Assembly (NCBI GenBank): GCA_963758025.1
Contig: CAVWUA010000003.1
Coordinates: forward strand, 124,001-188,000
DNA length: 64,000 nt
Direction: 5' to 3'
Source of the DNA: CAVWUA01 sp963758025
GTDB taxonomy: Bacteria; Planctomycetota; Planctomycetia; Isosphaerales; Isosphaeraceae
A program made the position numbers and the translations under genes. The stretch's first letter is position 1. Every line of letters starts with the position of its first letter. The notes under the pieces are model-generated. The model was not told the origin of the DNA. It saw nothing but the letters and a program-made list of their open reading frames with translations, and searched no databases. Shown here piece by piece: positions 47,701 to 57,028 of the stretch.

Positions 47701-49649
47701 CGGCACCCACACCTACGCCAAGGAGGGGCAGTTCCCGGTCTCGGTGGCGATCACCTCCATCCCCGTGGCGGGCGAGCCGAACGGCAGCACGGCGGTCGGC
47801 TCGACGATCGCGGTCATCAACGACGGCCAGATCAACGCCACGGGACTTCCCGTCAACGCGACCGCCGGCACGCCGCTGACGAATGTTCCGGTCGCCACCT
47901 TCGCCGACGCCGGCGGGACCGAGCCGGTCGGAAATTACACGGCGACGATCAACTGGGGCGACGGCACCCCGCCGAGCGCCGGGACGATCGTGCTCTCCGG
48001 CGGTTCGTACACGGTGCGTGGGAGCCACACCTACAGCGCCTTCGGCAATTTCATGGGCTTCGTGACGATCAAGAGCGTGGGTGGAAGCCAGACAACCGCG
48101 GCGTTCGCGGCCAACGTTACCGGGCTGAACTTCGCCTGCCCGCCGCTGTCGGCGACGGAGGACGTGCCGCTGAACAACGCCATCCTGGCGACGATCAGCA
48201 GCAACGGTGGCCCGCCGATCAACCCGGCCCTCTACACAGCCACGGTCAATTTCGGCGACGCCAGTCCGGTCGCGACCGCCACGATCGACGCGGCGGGCAA
48301 CGTCCGGATCAACCACACCTTCCAGGAGTCGGGGGCCTATCCCGCCGTGGTGACGATCGCCACGACCGGCAACCCGAACCTGCTGACGTTCACCTGCGTG
48401 ATCAACGTCGCCGACGTGCCGATCAACCTGACGGGCCAGCTCGACCCGGCGAGCGATTCCGGCCTGTACAACAACGACCGGATCACCAACGTCCGGCAGC
48501 CGATCTTCTTCGGGACCTCCGAGGCCCAGTCGACCGTCGAGCTGTTCGCCCAGGCCCCGGACGGCACCGGCGGGCTTCTGCCGCTGGGCCAGACGACCAC
48601 CGACGCCGCCGGCGCCTGGCGGATCACGTCCAACGTCGCCCTGCCGGACGGCATGTACGCGATCGTCGCCAGGGCCACCGACCGCAACGACACCACCACG
48701 GCGCAGACGACCCTCACCCTGCTGGTCATCGACACCGTGGGGCCGAAGATCACCGACCTGGCCTTCGACCGCAACAGCGGGCAGATCTTCACCAGCTTCC
48801 GGGACGACCGCAGCGGCCTGAATCAGGCGTCGCTCGTGGACAACAGCTTCTACCGGATCACGAAGCCGAACACCCGCGACGGCGAGATCCTGTTCACCAG
48901 CCTGCAGTTGACCAACCCCACCGCGAGCGAACGAGGCGCAGACGGTGCTCGGCGTCATCAACGGCGGCGAGGCTCTGCGGGGCGGGACGTACACCTACAC
49001 GGTCAACTCCGGCGGAGTCCAGGACATCGCGGGCAACGCCCTCGACGGCGAGTTCTACGGGTTCTTCCCGTCGGGCAACAACATCGTCGGCGGCAACTTC
49101 GTGGCGGTCCTCGACTCCGTGCACAACCGGATCTACTCCCCCAGCCCACAGCAAGGCTTCGGCTCGCCGGTCCAGCCGCCCGGCCGCCTCGGGCTTTCGT
49201 ATCGTCTGGGCCACGGCCGCAACGCCTTGACCCCCCAACCGCCGGCCTTCCGGGGAAGCGTCGGACGCCTGCTCCAGCGCCAGGGGCCAGCGTCCGCCCA
49301 GCAGCGTCAGGCCCTTCTCCAGCAGCAACACCAGCAACAGCAGCTCCGGCTGCAACAGAACCAGCTTCTGTTGCGGCAGCAAGCCCAGCAGCATCAGCTC
49401 CAGCTCCAACAGAGCCAGAACCTGTTGCGACAGAAGGCCCAGCAACAGCAGCTCCGTCTGCAACAGAACCAGCTTCTGTTGCGGCAGCAAGCCCAGCAGC
49501 ATCAGCTCGCCCTGGCCGAGCATCAGGCGGCCCTCGCGGCGCAGCACCAGCAGCAACAGATCGCTCTCCAGCCCACGACGGCCGACCAGCGGAAGGACGC
49601 CCGAGACGCGGCGCTCCGGTCCTTCTACTATCCCGGCGGCCAGTTCTGA
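44717..49649 (+). CDS. Giant extracellular repeat protein (RTX-like, PKD-like and Ig-like domains, Gln-rich C-terminus), four frameshifts
   Basis: About 1640 residues when five overlapping open frames are joined (breaks near 45070, 45690, 47085 and 48940). The N-terminus is basic and ends in PVLEALEERTLLASTLTITA, the planctomycete surface-protein motif. Beta-rich repeats follow (GGSGGNNFLVVDTPAGITT-like), then RTX-type nonapeptides GGSGNDTILGLGGNDTIHGG (near 46060-46190). Three or four PKD-like units come next, each with WGDGT/S and H-Y (ATITWGDGTTTAGVI, RVTGTHTYAKEGQFPVSV, ATINWGDGTPPSAGTIV). An Ig-like domain (RQPIFFGTSEAQSTVELFAQ) and a 110-residue Gln/Leu-rich coiled-coil tail finish the chain. 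The cell surface and Ca2+ binding are inferred. A terminator follows. Confidence 0.82.
49310..49565 (+). repeat. Tandem repeat coding for the Gln-rich tail
   Basis: Units such as CAGCAGCTCCGGCTGCAACA and AACCAGCTTCTGTTGCGGCA recur at about 111-bp spacing (near 49337-49399 and 49448-49510), with a diverged unit between. The protein reads LRLQQNQLLLRQQAQQHQL twice. Slippage or recombination could change its length. Confidence 0.8.
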
Positions 49650-49677
49650 GCCGCGGCCGGACTGACGGTTCACAAGC

Positions 49678-49720
49678 CCCCAACGGCCGGCCCCGCGCCG
49701 GCCGTTGGGGTTTCGTGTTT
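49678..49720 (+). terminator. Intrinsic terminator after the surface protein gene
   Basis: CCCCAACGGCCGGC (49678-49691) pairs perfectly with 49697-49710 around a 5-nt loop, followed by TTTCGTGTTTC. Confidence 0.85.
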
Positions 49721-49727
49721 CGACGAT

Positions 49728-50573
49728 TCAGGAGGCGACGCCACCCGGCCGCCGGCCCGCGACGTTGATGCCATTGCCCTGGCCGGCATGGTAAAAGGCC
49801 GCTCGCGCGGAGAGATCTTCCACGTCCACCAGGCCAGCCTCGGCGAACCAGGACGCGACCTCCGCGAACGTGTGCCGCGAGACGTGTTTCGGGGCATACC
49901 AGTCGAGCGTGTCGCAGACCCGCACCTCCGGGTCGGGGTGCATCGAGACGCCGATGGTCAACAGGTTCAACGCCACCCCCGCCCGCGCGATGAGCGGGTT
50001 GCGGCTCGCCATCAATCGGCGCTTCAGGCCCCCGATCGGGGCGGTCCCCCGGCTCAAGGCCACCAGCAACGGTAATGGCAAGCGGGTCGAGATCCCTCGG
50101 TGAACCCGGATGACCGCCTCCAGCGCGGGGCGTTCGCGGGGATACACCCAGATCACGATCCGCCCACCCGGCTTCAAGAGCTTCGCCAGCGCGAGGAACG
50201 CGGCGCGAGGGTCCGGCGTGTGGTCGAGCACGCCCAGCGAGTAGATGTGATCGAAGACACCGTCGGCCAGGGGAGGGCGGAGCAAATCCCCTTGAACGAC
50301 CGCGACGTTCGGGAAATCCGCCGTCTGCGCATGCGCGGCCCGCACCGCGCCGCTGAGGTCGATCCCGATGATCTGGGCGCCGCTCTCGGCCGCGACCCTC
50401 AGGTAGCGACCCATTCCGCACCCGGCGTCCAGCACGAGCGTTCCGTCCAGTTCGGCGGGCTCCAGGCCGGTCCGGATGCGGAAGGTCGCCCGATCCTCCT
50501 CGGGCCGGACGATCCGGAAGCGGTTCCACTGAAGGTCGTAGGTCGATTTGGTTCGCGCCTGATCGTCCGACAT
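49728..50573 (-). CDS. Class I SAM-dependent methyltransferase
   Basis: 281 residues, intact. Motif I is LVLDAGCGMGRYLRVAAESG, motif II AQIIGIDLSGAV, and the post-motif FDHIYSLGVLDHTPDPRAAF with ALAKLLKPGGRIVIWVYPRE is of the UbiE/COQ5-like type 11 group. The C-terminal 130 residues include a segment of alternating hydrophobic residues and PDPEVRVCDTLDWYAPKHVS, seen in methyltransferases acting on lipids or sugars, but the target is unknown. The stop of the gene lies close to the surface-protein terminator, and tsaB is 12 bp upstream on the same strand. Confidence 0.88.
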   Translation of the reverse strand: MSDDQARTKSTYDLQWNRFRIVRPEEDRATFRIRTGLEPAELDGTLVLDAGCGMGRYLRVAAESGAQIIGIDLSGAVRAAHAQTADFPNVAVVQGDLLRPPLADGVFDHIYSLGVLDHTPDPRAAFLALAKLLKPGGRIVIWVYPRERPALEAVIRVHRGISTRLPLPLLVALSRGTAPIGGLKRRLMASRNPLIARAGVALNLLTIGVSMHPDPEVRVCDTLDWYAPKHVSRHTFAEVASWFAEAGLVDVEDLSARAAFYHAGQGNGINVAGRRPGGVAS

Positions 50574-50585
50574 CGTGACTCCGGC

Positions 50586-51287
50586 TCAACGGGGTGAGGA
50601 GGGGGCGGGGCGGGCGTCCCACTGATCCTCAGCCGCGCTCCGTCGCAGGTAAATCGGTTCAAGAAAGAAGGGGTCCGCGAGCCTGCCGGCGTCGAGCGCC
50701 TCACGCGCCATCTCAAGCAAGTGCCGGGGGTCCGGGTCATTCGACTCGGTCGGGGCCGTCGTGACGTGCTCCGGAAGGGACGCCCGCACGTGCTCCAGCA
50801 ACGGCCCGAGAACCATCGAGCCGGGCTCCAGGCGTCCTCGCCAGGATTCCGTCGAATCCACGCGGGTCGGCCCGACCCGGACCAGCGGCCCCCCGACGGT
50901 CTCCCGGCGGAAATCCGCGACGTAGAGATCGCCGCGCTGGGCATCCGCGATGACGGAGACGCGGAGAATCTCGGCGGGAGCCTGGCGAGCGATCGCCTCC
51001 AGGCTGTCCAGTCCCACCAGCGGCTTACCCGAGGCAAAGGCCAGAGTCTTGGCCGCCGTCACGCCGATCCGCAGGCCGGTGTAGGACCCCGGGCCTAGCC
51101 CCACGGCCAGGGCATCGAGGCCCCTGGGCCGTAGCCCCGCCTGACCGAGCAGGTCGCGCAGGGCCGGCACCAGGGTCCGGCCATGACGGGTTTTCGGGTC
51201 GGTCCGCCGGGTCAGGACCCGGCCGTCGGCGCAGGTCAAGGCCAGGATGGCGTTCCGTGTTGAGGTGTCGATTGCCAGGACATTCAA
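50586..51287 (-). CDS. tsaB: tRNA threonylcarbamoyladenosine biosynthesis protein TsaB
   Basis: About 233 residues. LLNVLAIDTSTRNAILALT is the ASKHA phosphate-1 region. GLDALAVGLGPGSYTGLRIG is the strongest TsaB signature, followed by VTAAKTLAFASGKPLVGLDS. TsaB is the inactive partner that forms the t6A complex with TsaD and TsaE. Start is the TTG at 51287 (reads MNVLAIDTS) with GGGAG 10 bp upstream; the open frame to 51413 adds sequence without conservation. The C-terminus (FFLEPIYLRRSAAED) is typical of TsaB. Confidence 0.93.
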   Translation of the reverse strand: MNVLAIDTSTRNAILALTCADGRVLTRRTDPKTRHGRTLVPALRDLLGQAGLRPRGLDALAVGLGPGSYTGLRIGVTAAKTLAFASGKPLVGLDSLEAIARQAPAEILRVSVIADAQRGDLYVADFRRETVGGPLVRVGPTRVDSTESWRGRLEPGSMVLGPLLEHVRASLPEHVTTAPTESNDPDPRHLLEMAREALDAGRLADPFFLEPIYLRRSAAEDQWDARPAPSSPR

Positions 51288-51451
51288 GAGGCGTGGACTC
51301 CCGATGAAGGAAGGCTCTGACAGCGGCCGCGCTTGGCCTTGACCCCCGCTGTCATGAGGAATTACATTAATACGATCGGTTTCCGAATACGACGCGAGTT
51401 GATTTCGAGACACCCGCCGTTCATCACATCCCGCTCGGAGGGTCCCCCCCG

Positions 51452-52266
51452 GTGCGCCGCGCCCTGATCAGCGATATTCACGGAAACCTCGAAGCCCTGG
51501 AAGTGGTTCTGGAAGACATCGAGTCTCAGGGAATCACGGAGGTCTTCTGTCTCGGCGACATCATCGGCTACGGCCCGAACCCGCGCGAGTGCATCGACCG
51601 GGTGATGGACGTCTGTTCGATCACGCTGCTGGGCAATCACGATCAAGGGGCCCTCTTCGATCCCGACGGGTTCAACATCGGTGCCGAGCGCGCGATTTTC
51701 TGGACGAGAGAACAACTGGAAAGCCCGCACGACCGGTCCAATAACGAAAAGCGCTGGGAGTTTCTCGGGGAACTGCCCCGGACACACCGGCTCAACACCT
51801 TCCTGTTCGTCCACGGATCGCCGCGCAACCCCCTCAGCGAGTATATCTTTCCAGAGGACATCTACAACCACCGGAAGATGGAACGCCTCTTTCAGCTTGT
51901 CGAGCGATATTGCTTCCAGGGGCACACCCACGTTCCGGGCGTCTTCACCGAGGGCTACCAGTTTTACTCGCCCGAGGAGATCGACAACGAATACACGATG
52001 AGCGAGGGGAAGCTCATGGTGAACGTCGGTTCGGTCGGCCAGCCGCGCGATGGTGATCCCCGGGCCTGCTACCTGATTCTCGACGACGGCCTGCCCCCGG
52101 ATGCCGAGGCCAATGCGCCACGGGCGAAACCGCCGCCTCAAACAACGGCCCCGCCCGCATCACGTTTCGCCGCCTTCCCTACGATTTCGAAAAGACCATC
52201 CAGAAGATCTACGCCATTCCCGAGCTGGAGCCGTTCCTCGGCGACCGTCTCCGTCACGGCCGCTGA
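51452..52266 (+). CDS. Metallophosphoesterase (YfcE/DUF2436-like phosphodiesterase), one frameshift
   Basis: About 271 residues. Metal-binding motifs: ALISDIHGNLEALEVVLEDI (DXHGN), VFCLGDIIGYGPNPRECID (GD), ITLLGNHDQGAL (GNHD), FLFVHGSPRNPLSEYI (H) and YCFQGHTHVPGVF (GHTH). The end of the protein is in another frame after an indel near 52135. It reads PARITFRRLPYDFEKTIQKI then YAIPELEPFLGDRLRHGR, a C-terminus that is common in this group. The substrate is unknown. The GTG start at 51452 is directly at the first beta strand. Confidence 0.88.
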
Positions 52267-52347
52267 GTGTAACCACCCCGCCGGGCCGTCTCGCCCGGTC
52301 GGTCCCCCTCGAACCAGCGCTGCATCCATTCGAAGGTTCCCTGCCCG

Positions 52348-54615
52348 ATGAGCACCGAAAAGCGGATGGTCCTGTTCGTCGTCCTCGCCGTCCTCACCAT
52401 GACGGGGATGAACCTGCTCCTGGACCGGATGGGCCTCTTGCCTAAACCCAAGCCCAAGCCGCGGACCAACGTGGCCAAGGTCGAGAAGCCGGTCGATGTT
52501 TCCAGGGAAAAGGAAAAGGAAACAGCCGTCGCCGAAGCGGAGACGGAGACGGAGACGGAGAAGGAGACGGCGCTCGAACCCGGGCAGCAGGACGAGGCCA
52601 GGCCGGAGGAACGCGAAACCTCCCCGGTCGCGAAGGTGGCCGTGGACAAGCTGCACATTGGCTCAACCCGGCGCGACTCCGGCTATCACCTTCTTGCCCG
52701 GTTCACCCAGCGTGCCGCGGGGATCGACACGCTCGCCTCGTCGCAATTCGAGGCCGAGTTCGAGGAAGGCCAGCCCAAGAATCGCCCGCTCTACCTCATC
52801 AAACACGACCCGCTGGCCACCCCCTCCTTCGCCCTTCTGTCCCTGACCCTGCCGAATCAGAAGGACGAGGGGGAGGGAGAAGCATCCGATCAGGTCATCC
52901 ACCTGGACGATGACCTCTGGGAGGTCCTGCCCGACGACCAGGGCCGTCTTGTCCGCCCGATCCTGGCCCAGGGCAAGGCTTCGGTCGAAGTCGGCCAGGA
53001 GATCCATTTCCAGCTCCATCTGACCGACCCGGAGCTGACGATCACCAAGGTCTTCCGCCTCTTGAAAGGACGCGACGGGCTGGAGCTGGATCTGGACTTC
53101 GAAAGCCCCTCGCAGACGCACACGATCGCCTACCGCCTGATGGGGCCGCACGGCGTCCCGATCGAGGGGGAATGGTACACCAGCATCTTCCGCGACGTCT
53201 TCTTCGGCCAGATCAGCGAAGGGGCCGTGTCCGTCGCCACGCAGCCCGCCTCGACGGTCGTGGATCAGGAGGAGGAGCCGGAGCGGTTCCGCACGCTCCC
53301 CTTGAAGTACGTCGGTGTCGAGAACCAGTACTTCGCCGTTTTCCTCGAACCCGAGCCGACCCCGACCACGGAAAAGAACCGGATCGACGAGGCGGTGGCG
53401 CGCGTCATTCATCATGGCACGGACAAGCATAAGTCCGACGTGGCCGTGGAAGTCGCCTCCAGGCCCTTCCCGATCGGCCCGAACCGCTCCGCGAGCCACG
53501 AATACCTCATTTACGCCGGCCCGAAGATCGACGACAACCTGATCCCCTACGGCGCCGAGGACCTGGCGAAGTACCGCAAGGGGTGGTCGTTCGACATGGG
53601 GGCCTCGCGGGTCTCGGTCTTCATCGCCTGGATGCTCAAGAAGATCTACGCCCTGACCGAAGCCGTGGCGCACGTCTTCGGCTTCTCGAAGGGGAATTAC
53701 GGGCTGGCGATCATCCTGCTGACGATCACCGTCCGCCTGATGCTCTTCCCCCTCAGCCGCAAGCAGGCGATCGCCGCGAAGAAGATGCAGGACCTCCAGC
53801 CGTTGATGACGGAGCTCAAGGAAAAACACAAGGACGACAAGGAAGCGATCACCCGCGAGACGTTCGCCCTCTACAAGCGGCAAGGGGTCAACCCGATGGG
53901 GGGCTGCCTGCCCGCCTTGATCCAGTTGCCGATCTTGATGGGACTCTGGCAGGCCCTGAACAACACGGTGGCCTTGCGGCACTCGTCGTTCCTCTGGATC
54001 GACAACCTGGCCGCGCCCGACATGCTGTTCAAGTTCCCGTTCGAGATCCCGATCGTCGGCCGCTGGCTCGGCCCCTATTTCAACGTGCTCCCCTTGATCG
54101 TCGTCGGCCTGATGCTCGTGCAGACGAAGCTGTTCTCGCCCCCGGCCACCACGCCGGAGGCCGAGACGCAGCAGAAGATGATGAAGTTCATGATGGTCTT
54201 CATGATGTTCATGTTCTACAAGGTCCCCTCGGGCCTGGGCATCTACTTCATCACGAGCAGCCTGTGGGCGGTCGGCGAGCGGAAGCTCCTGCCCCGGATC
54301 GCGGCGTCCAAGACCGCCGCGCCGACCGAAGAACCCTCCACCGCGCAGGGATCGGGCGGTGGTCGCGGCGGCGCGAAGGGAACACCGCCCAAGGGGGGCA
54401 AGCCGGCGGTCCCGGCCAGCCCCGCCCCCACCGGCAACGGCTCCAGGAAGGGGGGCTGGTGGTCGGAGGCCAAGGAGCGGGCGCGCGAACGGATCGAACA
54501 GTTGATGGAAGATGCCTCCAACGACAAGACCTACCGCAACCCCGGCGATCGTTCCGACAAGCCGCGCGAGCGCGATCGAGGCAAGCCCCGCCCGCGCCCG
54601 GACCGCCGTCGCTGA
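52348..54615 (+). CDS. yidC: Membrane protein insertase YidC
   Basis: 755 residues, intact. TM1 is MVLFVVLAVLTMTGMNLLLD, followed by an acidic/Lys-rich linker (TETETEKETA) and the large periplasmic beta-sandwich. The conserved core starts at SKGNYGLAIILLTITVRLML (with the essential Arg), then FPLSRKQAIAAKKMQDLQPL, KRQGVNPMGGCLPALIQLPI and the last helix region PSGLGIYFITSSLWAVGERK. The C-terminal tail (about 110 residues, Gly/Arg/Lys-rich) may contact the ribosome. It inserts and folds inner-membrane proteins, including ATP synthase c. mnmE follows 34 bp downstream. Confidence 0.97.
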   Translation: MSTEKRMVLFVVLAVLTMTGMNLLLDRMGLLPKPKPKPRTNVAKVEKPVDVSREKEKETAVAEAETETETEKETALEPGQQDEARPEERETSPVAKVAVDKLHIGSTRRDSGYHLLARFTQRAAGIDTLASSQFEAEFEEGQPKNRPLYLIKHDPLATPSFALLSLTLPNQKDEGEGEASDQVIHLDDDLWEVLPDDQGRLVRPILAQGKASVEVGQEIHFQLHLTDPELTITKVFRLLKGRDGLELDLDFESPSQTHTIAYRLMGPHGVPIEGEWYTSIFRDVFFGQISEGAVSVATQPASTVVDQEEEPERFRTLPLKYVGVENQYFAVFLEPEPTPTTEKNRIDEAVARVIHHGTDKHKSDVAVEVASRPFPIGPNRSASHEYLIYAGPKIDDNLIPYGAEDLAKYRKGWSFDMGASRVSVFIAWMLKKIYALTEAVAHVFGFSKGNYGLAIILLTITVRLMLFPLSRKQAIAAKKMQDLQPLMTELKEKHKDDKEAITRETFALYKRQGVNPMGGCLPALIQLPILMGLWQALNNTVALRHSSFLWIDNLAAPDMLFKFPFEIPIVGRWLGPYFNVLPLIVVGLMLVQTKLFSPPATTPEAETQQKMMKFMMVFMMFMFYKVPSGLGIYFITSSLWAVGERKLLPRIAASKTAAPTEEPSTAQGSGGGRGGAKGTPPKGGKPAVPASPAPTGNGSRKGGWWSEAKERARERIEQLMEDASNDKTYRNPGDRSDKPRERDRGKPRPRPDRRR

Positions 54616-54649
54616 GTGGAATGCCTTACCTCCGTTTTGACCGCGTTCC

Positions 54650-55985
54650 GTGATCCACCTCGACCCCAACGACACGATCGCGGCGATTGCGACCCCGACC
54701 GGGCCGGCCTTGCGCGGCATGATCCGCGTAACCGGCCCGTCGGCCTGGGCCGTCGCGCTCGCGGACTTCACCCCCGATCGCGACGATCCGCCTCCCACTC
54801 GTCCCACCCGTCGCGAGGGCCGGATGCGGGTTGAGGGCCTGGGCCGGCCGTTGCCGGTCGCCGTCGGGCTCTGGCCGGGTCAGCGTACCTACACCGGCCA
54901 ACCCTTGGTGGAGATCACGACGGTCGGCTCGCCTCCGCTACTGGACCTGTTGCTGGCCCACCTGCTGACCGCCGGAGCCAGGCTGGCCGAGCCGGGGGAG
55001 TTCACCCTGCGGGCGTTCCTCAACGGGCGGATCGACCTGACGAGGGCCGAGGCGGTGCTCGGCGTCATCGATGCGCACAGCCGGACGCAGCTCGACACGG
55101 CCCTTCGGCAACTGGCGGGCGGCCTCGCGGGACCGATCGAGCGGCTGCGGGACCGCCTGCTCGACGTGCTGGCCCACATGGAAGCCGGGCTGGATTTCGT
55201 GGACGAGGAGGATGTCGATCCGCTCGCCCGCGCCGCCTTGACCGAGGAACTGAGCGGAGCCGCCGACGAGGTTGCCACCCTGGCCGAACGTCTCCAGGGG
55301 CGGGACCGCCCGGATGGACGTCCCCGCGTGGTCCTGGTCGGTGCGCCGAACGCGGGTAAGAGCCACCTGTTCAACGCCCTGGCTGGCGAGGCCCACGCGA
55401 TCGTCTCCCCGATTGCCGGGACGACGCGCGACTATCTCGCGACCGTCTGCGACCTGGAGGGCCTCGCCATCGAGCTGATCGACACGGCGGGGGTCGAGCC
55501 GGGGCTTGGCACGATCATGGGCCGCGCAGACCCACCGCGCCGACCAGGCCGCCCGCGCCGATCTCTTGCTGGAATGCCTCTCCAGCGACACGAACCCGAT
55601 CGCCGAGCTTCCCGACGACCGGCCTCGCCTTCGCATCTGGACCAAGTCCGACCTGAGCCCGCCCCCCGCGCCGGACCTCTTGCCCACGAGCGCCGAGACG
55701 GGCCTTGGCCTGGAGGCCCTCCGCGCGGCGATCGCCGCCACGCTCCGCGCCCGGGACACGGAAGGGGACGCCCTGGCCAGCACGGGCGCCCGCTGCCGCG
55801 AGAGCCTCGTCCGCGCCGCCGAGTCCCTCCGCCGCGCCGCCGAGACGCTCCTGCTCGGCGGCGGCGACGAACTGGTCGCCATCGACCTGCGGCAAACCGT
55901 CGATGACCTGGGGAAAGTCGTTGGCGCCGTCGTCACCGACGATATCCTGGATCGCATCTTCCGGCGGTTTTGTATCGGGAAGTAA
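54650..55985 (+). CDS. mnmE: tRNA modification GTPase MnmE, one frameshift
   Basis: About 445 residues. The N-terminal domain (DTIAAIATPTGPALRGMIRV, GEFTLRAFLNGRIDLTRAEA) binds formyl-THF. The G domain has Walker A VVLVGAPNAGKSHLFNALAG, switch region IAGTTRDYLATV and DTAG in LIDTAGVEPG. After an indel near 55525 the chain resumes with the helical end and the C-terminal FCIGK, which carries the essential Cys. NKXD appears as WTKSDL in this frame. It modifies U34 of certain tRNAs with MnmG. Start GTG 54650. It sits after yidC, as often in bacteria. Confidence 0.94.
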
Positions 55986-56007
55986 GCGGATTCCCCGAGA
56001 ATCAATC

Positions 56008-56988
56008 ATGCCCCGCGTCGTCGTTCTCGGCTCCAGCGGCTACGACCTGACGATCCGTCTGGACCGTCTTCCCCGGCCGGGTGAGACGCTGCTTGGCGGC
56101 TCGCTCTTGCGAGGCCCCGGCGGCAAGGGGGCCAACGCCGCGATCGCCGCGCGTCGGGCGGGGGCCGAGGTCGTGTTCCTCACCGCGTTCGGCGACGACG
56201 ACTTCGGCCGGCAGATCGCCGCGCACGACCGCGAGGAGGGGATCGACCTGACCTACGCCAAGGTGGCCGACGGGATCGCCAATCAGGTCGCCCTGATCTT
56301 CGTCGCGGAGAACGGCGAGAACCTCATCGGCGTCGCGCCGGGGGCCAGCGAGCAACTCACGCCCGAGGACGTGGACCGCCTGCCGGACGCGGTGTTCGAC
56401 CCGTCGGCGGTCTTTCTGGCCTGTCTGGAAGTCCCGCTCGCCACGGTCGCGCGGGCGTTGCAACGGGCGAAAACGGCGGGAATGACCACCCTGCTCAACC
56501 CCGCGCCGGTCGATCGGAACCTGATCGCCGATCCGACGCTTCCCGCCGAGCGCCGGGACCATCGCCGAGATATCCTCTCACTGGTCGATGTGCTGACGCC
56601 GAACCAGTCCGAAGCGGTTCACCTGACCGGCCTGAACCTGGACAGCGCCGAGGAATCCGCGCACGCCGCGAACGTCTTGCGACAGCGCCACGGTGCTCGC
56701 CAGGTCATCGTCACGAGGGGCGGCGACGGCTGCGTCGTCGTGACGGAGGACGGCACGTTTGCCATCACGGCCCCTTCGGTCGAGGTCGTCGATACGGTCG
56801 GCGCGGGGGATGCCTTCAACGGCGCGCTGGCCGTCGCCCTGGCCGAGGGCCGGCCGCTCGCCGAATCGGCCGCCTGGGCCTGTGCCGCCGGCGCCCTGGC
56901 GGTGACGCGGCCCGGGGCCCAGGGGGCCTTGCCGCGCCGCGCCGAGATCGACCGTTTGGCGGACACCGTGAGAATTCGCCCTTTGTGA
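56008..56988 (+). CDS. PfkB-family carbohydrate kinase, ribokinase-like
   Basis: 326 residues, intact. The two PfkB signatures are present: GGSLLRGPGGKGANAAIAAR near the N-terminus and VEVVDTVGAGDAFNGALAVA near the end, with the catalytic Asp in GAGDAF. LTPNQSEAVHLTGLNLDSAE and VIVTRGGDGCVVV fit ribokinase. Sugar specificity cannot be settled by sequence; ribose is the best guess. The start ATG 56008 is 23 bp after the mnmE stop, so the genes probably share a transcript. Confidence 0.9.
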   Translation: MPRVVVLGSSGYDLTIRLDRLPRPGETLLGGSLLRGPGGKGANAAIAARRAGAEVVFLTAFGDDDFGRQIAAHDREEGIDLTYAKVADGIANQVALIFVAENGENLIGVAPGASEQLTPEDVDRLPDAVFDPSAVFLACLEVPLATVARALQRAKTAGMTTLLNPAPVDRNLIADPTLPAERRDHRRDILSLVDVLTPNQSEAVHLTGLNLDSAEESAHAANVLRQRHGARQVIVTRGGDGCVVVTEDGTFAITAPSVEVVDTVGAGDAFNGALAVALAEGRPLAESAAWACAAGALAVTRPGAQGALPRRAEIDRLADTVRIRPL

Positions 56989-57028
56989 GAATGCTCCCGA
57001 GCCTCCCTTTTTGCCGAGGATTTCCCCA

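Noticed and set aside
47063..48994. Minus-strand open frame of 643 codons within the surface protein region
   Set aside because: Arg/Gly/Asp-rich low-complexity translation typical of a shadow frame; the plus strand has PKD-like repeats with conserved WGDG motifs.
52663..54807. Minus-strand open frame of 714 codons opposite yidC
   Set aside because: Antisense shadow; yidC on the plus strand is intact and has the full insertase signature.
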